31,627 nt of DNA from Prevotella sp. UBA3837 (GTDB taxonomy: Bacteria > Bacteroidota > Bacteroidia > Bacteroidales > Bacteroidaceae), in NCBI GenBank assembly GCA_002392835.1, contig DGHX01000163.1:1-31627 (forward strand). The letters are read 5' to 3'. This document shows, in pieces, positions 24,824 through 31,627 of this stretch. The position numbers and the translations under genes are program-made. Within the stretch, counting starts at the first letter, position 1; every line of letters starts with the position of its first letter. Under the pieces are notes generated by a model that saw only the letters and a program-made list of their open reading frames with translations, was not told the DNA's origin and did no database searches.

Positions 24824-26442
24824 TGGCACAGACTGAGAGACAACAGCGTGGATACGCCGTCGGCGTACAGGAGTTCGACTGGATTCGCCAGCGAGGGGCT
24901 GTCTATGTCGACAAGACGGCGTATATATGGAAGATGGTGACGACGGACGCTAAGAACTTCTTCCTCAGCCGTCCGCGCCGTTTCGGCAAGTCGCTGCTCG
25001 TCGATACGCTGCGCTGCTACTTCGAAGGCCGCAAGGAACTCTTCGAGGGACTGTTTATATATAATAAGGAGAAGGAGTGGAAGAAGTACCCCGTCATCCG
25101 ACTCGACCTCAGCAACGGCAAGTACTACGAGAAGGATCGCGTACACGGAACCATCAACTTCATCTTGGAACAGCAGGAGAAGAAGTTCGGCATTACCAAG
25201 CCTGTAGACCCTACTAACTACGATGCGCGTCTGTCACGCCTCATTGAAACCGCCCACGACCTGACTGGCGAACAGGTGGTCATCCTCATCGACGAGTACG
25301 ATGCCCCAATGCTCGACTCAATCAACAACTGGGAGCTGCAGGATTATATCCGCAACCGCATACGCAGCCTCTTCTCGCCCCTGAAAGCACAGTCGCAGTA
25401 CCTCCGCTTCGTATTCCTCACGGGCATCTCAAAGTTCTCGCAGCTCTCCGTCTTCAGCGAGCTGAACAACCTGCAGCAGATCACCTTCGACCAGCAGTAT
25501 GAGGCCGTCTGCGGCATCAGCGAAGAGGAGTTGTTGACGCAGCTGAAGCCCGACATAGAACTGCTGACGGAGAGAATGGACCGAACCTATAGCCGCTGGG
25601 GACTGCACTACACCTACGACGACATCGTAGCCAAGCTGAAAAAGACCTACGACGGCTACCACTTCAGCGTCAACTTCACCGACATCTACTGCCCCTGGAG
25701 CCTCATCAACGCCTTCTCCATGGGCGACATCATGAACTTCTGGTTCTCTACCGGCACGCCCACCATGCTCGTCAACGTCATGCGGCAGACGGGCATCAGC
25801 CTGCAGCAGATAGAGCACTTCCGCGGCACCTTAGAGCGATTCGACGCCCCTACGGAGCGCATCAGCGACCCCATACCAGTGCTCTTCCAGAGCGGATACC
25901 TCACGCTGAAGGACTACAACCCCTTTACAAGGCAATACACACTGGGATTTCCCAACGGCGAGGTACGCGAAGGCTTTGCCTCATCGCTTTACAAGTATTA
26001 TATGACTGACTACGTGGGCAGTCAGGACACGCTGGGAAATGCCTTCCAGGACCTGCGCCGACAGGAGATAGGTTTCGAGGAGTTTGCAGAGTGCATCCGC
26101 CGCTGGTATGCCGGCATCCCCTACTCCATCACCGACCGCAACCAGAACGAGCAGCTCTATCAGTCGCTCATCTACGCTGCGCTGATGGGCTTCGGAGCGG
26201 ATGTGAGCGCAGAGGAGCAGACCAGCGACGGACGCATGGACATCGCACTGAAGGTGCCACACTGCATCTATATCATAGAATTGAAGTACGGCAAGACCGC
26301 CGACGAGGCCACCGACCAGATCATCGCCAAGGACTACGCCGCCCGATTCGCTGCCGACCAGCGCCCCGTATGGGCGGTGGGCATGAACATCAGCCACGAC
26401 CGCCGCACCATCGACAGCTATAAAATTGTAAAGGTGAAATAA
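24820..26442 (+). CDS. AAA-ATPase-like / PD-(D/E)XK nuclease-domain protein (DUF1703 type)
   Basis: A member of the abundant Bacteroidales family joining an AAA-ATPase-like domain (PF09820 type) to a C-terminal PD-(D/E)XK domain (PF08011 type). Its biological role is unsettled; a mobile-element or defence role is often proposed. The 540-residue product has the N-terminal hallmark GVQEFDWIRQRGAVYVDKT, a P-loop variant RPRRFGKS (51-58), Walker B VVILIDEYDAPM with D157 and E158, and the nuclease triad-like residues D474, E487 and K489 in GRMDI and IIELKYGK. Nothing is missing relative to the family, so it appears intact. The ATG at 24820 is used because residues before it are atypical of the family; the ATG at 24823 is equally possible. 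The BspA-like gene begins 43 bases later. Confidence 0.92.
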   Translation: MMAQTERQQRGYAVGVQEFDWIRQRGAVYVDKTAYIWKMVTTDAKNFFLSRPRRFGKSLLVDTLRCYFEGRKELFEGLFIYNKEKEWKKYPVIRLDLSNGKYYEKDRVHGTINFILEQQEKKFGITKPVDPTNYDARLSRLIETAHDLTGEQVVILIDEYDAPMLDSINNWELQDYIRNRIRSLFSPLKAQSQYLRFVFLTGISKFSQLSVFSELNNLQQITFDQQYEAVCGISEEELLTQLKPDIELLTERMDRTYSRWGLHYTYDDIVAKLKKTYDGYHFSVNFTDIYCPWSLINAFSMGDIMNFWFSTGTPTMLVNVMRQTGISLQQIEHFRGTLERFDAPTERISDPIPVLFQSGYLTLKDYNPFTRQYTLGFPNGEVREGFASSLYKYYMTDYVGSQDTLGNAFQDLRRQEIGFEEFAECIRRWYAGIPYSITDRNQNEQLYQSLIYAALMGFGADVSAEEQTSDGRMDIALKVPHCIYIIELKYGKTADEATDQIIAKDYAARFAADQRPVWAVGMNISHDRRTIDSYKIVKVK

Positions 26443-26485
26443 AGGACAGATTAAAACACGACAACCAGTAAAAACCTATAAGCGT

Positions 26486-29400
26486 ATGAAAACGAAGAAC
26501 TTATTTATATCACTGCTGCTCGCACTGTTGCTCATGCCAGTGGGTGCGAAGGCGGCAGAGACAATGGACTTCACCGACGATGTGACGAACATCATGTACA
26601 CTATACGCATCAGCTCGGATAATGTGCCAGAAGCGGCTGTCGTCACAGGAATAAAAGCTCCCAAAAGCACAATGACTCAGTTGCTAGGCACTGTAGACCT
26701 CACTATACCCGAGACGCTCACATTCGGCAACAGCGGCACCTCGTATACCATTCCTATCATCGGCATCCAGTCCGTGTCAGTCAATGGTAAGGGCAACGGC
26801 AACACCTACCTGAAGAGCGTCACCATCGGCACGAATGTCAAAGCCATTGCTGCATCGGCCTTCAAGAGCTGCCCTTATCTTCAGACAATGACAATAACCG
26901 ATGCCATTAGTAATCAGGCCAAGCTGACCACAATCGGTGCATCGGCCTTCGAGGGCTGCAGTAAGCTGGCCAGCATCACGCTGCCCAAGACCGTTACGTC
27001 CATCGGGGCGGCCGCCTTCTCCGGGTGCACAAAGCTGACAAGCGTATCGCTCACCACGAAAGCCTCGACCATAGGCGAGAACGCTTTCCTCAACTGCGGC
27101 ACAGCCGACGGCAGCACCGACTATGTCACCCTGACCATCCGTAAGGGCGGTACCGTAAGCACCGTTCCCGGCAGCATGCTAAAGTCGCAGCCTTACGTGA
27201 AGAGCATCGTACTGGGCAGCGGCATCAACACCATCGCCCCTTCTGCCTTCCAGGAGATGGAGCACCTGCAGAGCATCACCCTGCCCACAACGCTGACCAC
27301 CATCGGCGAGAACGCGTTTCTAAACTCTGGTCTGAAAACAATCACGCTCAACGAAGGTCTCCAGACTATTGGCATCAACGCTTTCAATAGATGCCAGCTG
27401 GAGGCAATCACCATCCCACAGTCGGTGACCAGCATCGGTGCGGGAGCATTCAATTATTGTACCGCCTTGGAGTCAGCAGACATTCAGGGACAGATTACTT
27501 ACCTTCCTAATCAGGTATTCCAGGCGTGCGTTAAACTGACAAATGTCACCCTGCCTTCCACTTTGGAAGTAATCGGCGAGAATATTTTTTCTCTTTGTGA
27601 CGTGCTGGCGAGCATTACGCTGCCAGCCAGTGTGACGACCATCAGGTCTGCTGCTTTCTGTGGATGCGAAGCGTTGAAAGACATCACTTTTGAGGGCATG
27701 ACACCACCTGAGGTGGTCATAGACGATAATGGCGACCTGTTCCGTAATAAAGACGATGTAACTAGCAATATCGACCACAGCACCATCACCCTCCACGTGC
27801 CCTTCGGAGCAGGGGCAGCATATAGCGCCAGCGACTCCTACTGGCACGACTTCAACATCGTCCAGGCAGAAACGGCGGAGATTGCTGACGGTGCCCTCCG
27901 CTACCGCCTACATACCGGCACTACAGAGGCTGAGAACTGGGCCGAAGTCCTGGGGCTCAGTGACGAGGCTACCACATGGCTCGCCATTCCCGAGAGCGTA
28001 AGCTATGGTGGCCAGTCATTCTCTGTGACTGCAATCGCTGAGGCGTCGTTCGTCCAAAAGAGCTTGGAGTATGTGGAACTGCCGGCCACCGTGCAGTCCA
28101 TCGGCACAAGGGCATTCGAGGAGAACCACTCGCTGACATCCGTCCACATCAGTGGTGACAGTCAGCTACAAACCATCGGCATGGGGGCTTTCCGTGGATG
28201 CGACACGTTTGAAAGTATCAATCTGCCCTACAGTCTGCAGACCATTGCAGAGCAGGCCTTCGCCAACTGCACCAGCCTGAAGTGGGTGAACCTGCCGGAG
28301 GGTTTGGCCACCGTGGGTAAAAGTGCCTTTGTCAGCTGCACCAGTCTGGAGTCCATCGACCTGCCCACGACGCTCCTTTCCATTGGCGAGAAATGCTTTG
28401 CGGGAGCCGGCCTGAAACAGATTCGCATCCCCAACAGTAATTGTTCAATAGGCCAGTCTGCATTCACCTGCGCCAGCCTGGAGAAGGTAACCGTGAGTAG
28501 TGACTGGGAGCAGTTCCCCAGCACTGCCTTCAAACTTGCAATCCTCACTAATGGGACGACAGTATCAGCCAATTTCGACCTCGTGGTAGAATGTGGGTCG
28601 AGAAACTACATCAACATGAACTTTGCCCAGGGCTGCAGCAATATCAAGTCGGTGGCTATCGGCAGTGGCGTGGAGAACATCTATGTAAACGCTTTCGCAG
28701 ACTGCCAGAACATGACATCGGTCAGCATCCCTGTCAGCGTGAACAACATCTATACCAAAGCTTTCGGGATTAGCAATCCCAATAGCTACACCAGCGCGCT
28801 GACCGACGTGACGGTGAGCTGGACGACACCCATCACACTCGACGGTACTGCTGATCACGACCCCTTCCCGCGTGACAGTGAAGGCAACCACACGAACATC
28901 AACCTGCACGTGTCCAGCGGAACGGAGACGGCTTATCAGGAAAACACCTACTGGAAGACGTTCTTCAGCGAGACACATCCCATCCAGACCTATACCAACA
29001 TCACTTTCGCCGATGCACAGGTAAAGGCTGTCTGCGTGCAGAATTGGGACACCAACGGCGACGGAGAGCTGAGCATTGAAGAGGCAGCTGTCGTCACCAG
29101 CCTCGAGGGTGCCGAATTCCCGGATGACATCACGTCGTTCAACGAACTGCAGTACTTCACCAGCCTGACGGCCATAGAGTCTTTCGCCTTCAGTTCTATG
29201 TCTGAGCTGACAGAGATCACCTTCCCCTCAAGCCTGACCACCATCGGCTCTTTCGCCTTCCAAAGCTGTTCGTCGCTGACGAACCTCGTCATTCCCGAGG
29301 GCGTGACATCCATCGAGTCGTTCGCATTCCAGAATTATACGGGCATCGTCACCCTGCCCACCACCCTGACCTCCATAAGCAGCGTTTCCTTCCAAAACGC

Positions 29401-31618
29401 CCAAGGAGCCAAGGTGAGCTGGCCAGAGCCGCCGGCAGCGCTTACGCAGGACTTCTACAGCGCTTTCGGCAGCCAAAGAGACAAGCTGCTCTATGTGCCC
29501 CTCGGCTCCTACGACATCTACGACGACACGCCAACATGGTGGGCCTTCGACATCCGCGAGTATGGCAACATCGTATTTGCCGATGCTAACGTGAAAGCCA
29601 TTTGCGTGGATGCCGCCAATGGCTGGGACACCAACGGCGACGGCGAGCTGAGCGCTGAAGAGGCACTGGCCGTGACCAGCATCGGGACGGCATTCAGTGA
29701 AAGCATTGCCCACACTGCCATTACTTCGTTCAACGAGCTCAAGTTCTTCAGAAGCCTGACCGAAATACCTGCGTATGCATTTAGTAAATGTACTAATCTG
29801 GCTAGCGTCGTGCTGCCAAAGAGCATCACGAGCATCGGCACTTACGCATTCTGGAAATCGGGCTTGACCGCCATCGACATTCATAAAGAGGTGACTACTA
29901 TCGGTGGCTATGCCTTTGATCAGTGTACCTCTCTTGCCACTGTCAATCTTCCGACCTATGGCCTCGAGACCATCGGCTCGAATGCTTTCTCGGGCACAAC
30001 AGCCTTAGAGCGCATCACCATCCCCTCGACCGTTACTTCCATGAATGATGCCTTCCAGGGCAGCGGACTGAAGTACGTGACGGTGTACTGGGGTGGAGAA
30101 TGGACCGATCCACTTGCTATCAGCGAAAATACCTTCACCAGCCGCGCTACCGCTACCCTCTTCGTACCTGAGGGAACCGTGGAGGAATATAAAGCTGCTC
30201 AATACTGGAAAGACTTCCAGAACATCACCACCAAAATCGAGTTCAACGACCCGAAGGTGAAGGCCATCTGCGTGGCTAACTGGGACACCAACGGCGACGG
30301 CGAGCTGACGAAGGACGAGGCTGCCGCCGTGACGACGCTGGGCATGGCCTTCACGTTCAATACCGAGATAAAGACCTTCGAGGAACTGAAGTACTTCACC
30401 GGACTGAATTATAACAATGCGGTGCCTGCACTCACTGGAGGCGACAACCAGCATGGCGCCTTCGACGGGTGCACCAACCTGAGATATGTAACGATGCCCG
30501 AGAACATCGAGCAGATCATGAACTTCTCCTTCCGAGGATGCACCAGCCTGGCGAATGTGAACATCCCGTCCGGCGTACACACCATCCTCGACTATGCTTT
30601 CCAAGGCTGTACCGCCCTCAGCTATGCCAACATGCCACAGGCACTGAAGTATATCGGTGCCCATGCCTTTGATGGTTGCTCCAGCCTGCGCTGGATGGCC
30701 TTCCCAAACCAAGTCATCACTTACGGCGACCAGGCCTTCAACGGTTGCAGCAGCCTCACGCAGGTCACCGTCAACAGCAGCGTGCCGGGCAACATCTACG
30801 GCAATCCCTTCCCCGCTCGGGCCGACATCTCACTCACCGTGCCGGCTCACGCTGCCGCCACATATCAGGCTACCGACTACTGGAAGGAGTTCAAGAACTT
30901 CCAGGAGCAGGAGCCTAACTGGACAGGAGAGTTCACCGATGCCAACGGCGACATCTATCAGTATGAGACGGGCTACTACGCACAGCTGAAGCACCATGCT
31001 GCCAGCAGCAGCCGCACGACGTTCACCGTCCTGTCGCAGATCACCGTCGACGGCACGCCCTATCCTGTCAAGTCTATCAGCGAGAACGCCATCAATGCCT
31101 CCTATCTGACCACGCTCACCATTCCTGCCAGCATCACTACTGTGAAGAGGGATGCCTTTAGTTGCCAGCCAACTGCCGACGGCATGACGCTGAAGACCAT
31201 CGTCATGCAAGGCAGCGTGCCTCCTACGGCAGAGGGATTCATGTCGTGGGAAACCAGCCTGGCGAGTTACAACGCGCAGATGGAAGTCCAGCAACACATG
31301 AATCCTGATCTGGAGTTCACTCGGCTGAGCCTCAAGGATATCACGCTCAAGGTGCCAGCAGGCGCGAAGACAGCCTACGAGGCCGACAACGTATGGAAGA
31401 AGTTCACCATAGAAGAACTCACTCCCGGCGACGGCGATGCCAACGGCGACGGCACCATCGACATCAACGACGTGCTCGCCGTGGTCAACTACATCCTCGG
31501 CAAGGACGTCCCCGAAGGGTTCGACACCACAAAGGCCGACGTCACGGGCGACGGCGACGTCACCATCGCCGATGCCACCGCCATACTGAGCATCATACTG
31601 CAACGACAACACCAATAG
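26486..31618 (+). CDS. BspA-like leucine-rich-repeat surface protein with EF-hand-like loops and C-terminal dockerin
   Basis: A secreted, probably cell-surface or adhesive protein. The 1710-residue product has a signal peptide (about 1-23, ending AKA) and many BspA/TpLRR repeats of the form AFxxCxxLxxIxLPxxLxxIGxxAF. Three copies of a module start with a calcium-loop motif WDTNGDGELS at about residues 853, 1048 and 1266, each preceded by an FxDxxVKAxCV stretch and followed by an SFNEL-like stretch. Six linkers of the form LxVPxGxxxxYxxxxYWKxF separate LRR blocks, near 27787, 28901, 29488, 30155, 30830 and 31349. The C-terminus is a type I dockerin (GDANGDGTIDINDVLAVVNY and DVTGDGDVTIADATAILSII). 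It could anchor to a cohesin-like partner; none is visible here. No promoter was found in the 43-base gap after the DUF1703-type gene. Confidence 0.93.
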   Translation: MKTKNLFISLLLALLLMPVGAKAAETMDFTDDVTNIMYTIRISSDNVPEAAVVTGIKAPKSTMTQLLGTVDLTIPETLTFGNSGTSYTIPIIGIQSVSVNGKGNGNTYLKSVTIGTNVKAIAASAFKSCPYLQTMTITDAISNQAKLTTIGASAFEGCSKLASITLPKTVTSIGAAAFSGCTKLTSVSLTTKASTIGENAFLNCGTADGSTDYVTLTIRKGGTVSTVPGSMLKSQPYVKSIVLGSGINTIAPSAFQEMEHLQSITLPTTLTTIGENAFLNSGLKTITLNEGLQTIGINAFNRCQLEAITIPQSVTSIGAGAFNYCTALESADIQGQITYLPNQVFQACVKLTNVTLPSTLEVIGENIFSLCDVLASITLPASVTTIRSAAFCGCEALKDITFEGMTPPEVVIDDNGDLFRNKDDVTSNIDHSTITLHVPFGAGAAYSASDSYWHDFNIVQAETAEIADGALRYRLHTGTTEAENWAEVLGLSDEATTWLAIPESVSYGGQSFSVTAIAEASFVQKSLEYVELPATVQSIGTRAFEENHSLTSVHISGDSQLQTIGMGAFRGCDTFESINLPYSLQTIAEQAFANCTSLKWVNLPEGLATVGKSAFVSCTSLESIDLPTTLLSIGEKCFAGAGLKQIRIPNSNCSIGQSAFTCASLEKVTVSSDWEQFPSTAFKLAILTNGTTVSANFDLVVECGSRNYINMNFAQGCSNIKSVAIGSGVENIYVNAFADCQNMTSVSIPVSVNNIYTKAFGISNPNSYTSALTDVTVSWTTPITLDGTADHDPFPRDSEGNHTNINLHVSSGTETAYQENTYWKTFFSETHPIQTYTNITFADAQVKAVCVQNWDTNGDGELSIEEAAVVTSLEGAEFPDDITSFNELQYFTSLTAIESFAFSSMSELTEITFPSSLTTIGSFAFQSCSSLTNLVIPEGVTSIESFAFQNYTGIVTLPTTLTSISSVSFQNAQGAKVSWPEPPAALTQDFYSAFGSQRDKLLYVPLGSYDIYDDTPTWWAFDIREYGNIVFADANVKAICVDAANGWDTNGDGELSAEEALAVTSIGTAFSESIAHTAITSFNELKFFRSLTEIPAYAFSKCTNLASVVLPKSITSIGTYAFWKSGLTAIDIHKEVTTIGGYAFDQCTSLATVNLPTYGLETIGSNAFSGTTALERITIPSTVTSMNDAFQGSGLKYVTVYWGGEWTDPLAISENTFTSRATATLFVPEGTVEEYKAAQYWKDFQNITTKIEFNDPKVKAICVANWDTNGDGELTKDEAAAVTTLGMAFTFNTEIKTFEELKYFTGLNYNNAVPALTGGDNQHGAFDGCTNLRYVTMPENIEQIMNFSFRGCTSLANVNIPSGVHTILDYAFQGCTALSYANMPQALKYIGAHAFDGCSSLRWMAFPNQVITYGDQAFNGCSSLTQVTVNSSVPGNIYGNPFPARADISLTVPAHAAATYQATDYWKEFKNFQEQEPNWTGEFTDANGDIYQYETGYYAQLKHHAASSSRTTFTVLSQITVDGTPYPVKSISENAINASYLTTLTIPASITTVKRDAFSCQPTADGMTLKTIVMQGSVPPTAEGFMSWETSLASYNAQMEVQQHMNPDLEFTRLSLKDITLKVPAGAKTAYEADNVWKKFTIEELTPGDGDANGDGTIDINDVLAVVNYILGKDVPEGFDTTKADVTGDGDVTIADATAILSIILQRQHQ

Positions 31619-31627
31619 GTAGGACAC

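Overview
The window looks like a chromosomal segment of a Bacteroidales bacterium, most likely Prevotellaceae-like. The evidence is a SusC/SusD pair, Bacteroidetes promoters of the form TTTG-N19/20-TAnnTTTG, genes that start without Shine-Dalgarno sites after AT-rich leaders, BspA-type leucine-rich repeats and a Prevotella-style C-terminal secretion tail. Coding DNA is GC-rich with mostly C/G-ending codons, and intergenic DNA is AT-rich. Species is not assigned.

Left part (1-13.4 kb): a pectin-type polysaccharide utilisation locus on the + strand. One promoter (208-239) precedes susC, susD, a DUF4957/DUF5123-like surface lipoprotein and a small lipoprotein, closed by a perfect 14-bp hairpin. 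Two separately promoted secreted proteins follow: a multi-domain putative carbohydrate-binding protein and a family PL1 pectate lyase. These two share the same type of C-terminal tail, so they probably leave the cell by the same route. The likely logic is extracellular pectate cleavage, capture by surface lipoproteins and import through SusCD. No dedicated regulator (HTCS, SusR, ECF sigma/anti-sigma) lies in the window.

Middle part (13.4-18.4 kb): housekeeping genes. rarA (-) converges on the pectate lyase at a bidirectional terminator and diverges from an uncharacterised protein with an extremely acidic tail. A - strand run holds a nitroreductase, a Rossmann/DUF2520 protein, kdsC and maf.

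Right part (18.4-31.6 kb): a GH95 alpha-L-fucosidase-type enzyme overlaps a FemAB/GNAT-like acyltransferase by 4 bp and is followed by a non-SusC TonB-dependent receptor. Next come an AAA-ATPase-like/PD-(D/E)XK (DUF1703-type) protein and a 1710-residue BspA-like surface protein with EF-hand-like loops and a C-terminal dockerin.

The most unusual signal is a set of low-complexity or palindromic tracts sitting in frame inside otherwise conserved genes: the SusD signal peptide, a RarA linker, two places in the TonB receptor and two places in GH95. Some resemble one another or the intergenic tracts here. This suggests repeat sequences that spread into tolerant protein loops and linkers. Other points worth a look are an apparent orphan promoter at 15.76 kb and a 23-24 codon leader ORF that overlaps the start of the DUF1703-type gene. 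No tRNA, rRNA, CRISPR array, transposase or phage gene was recognised.
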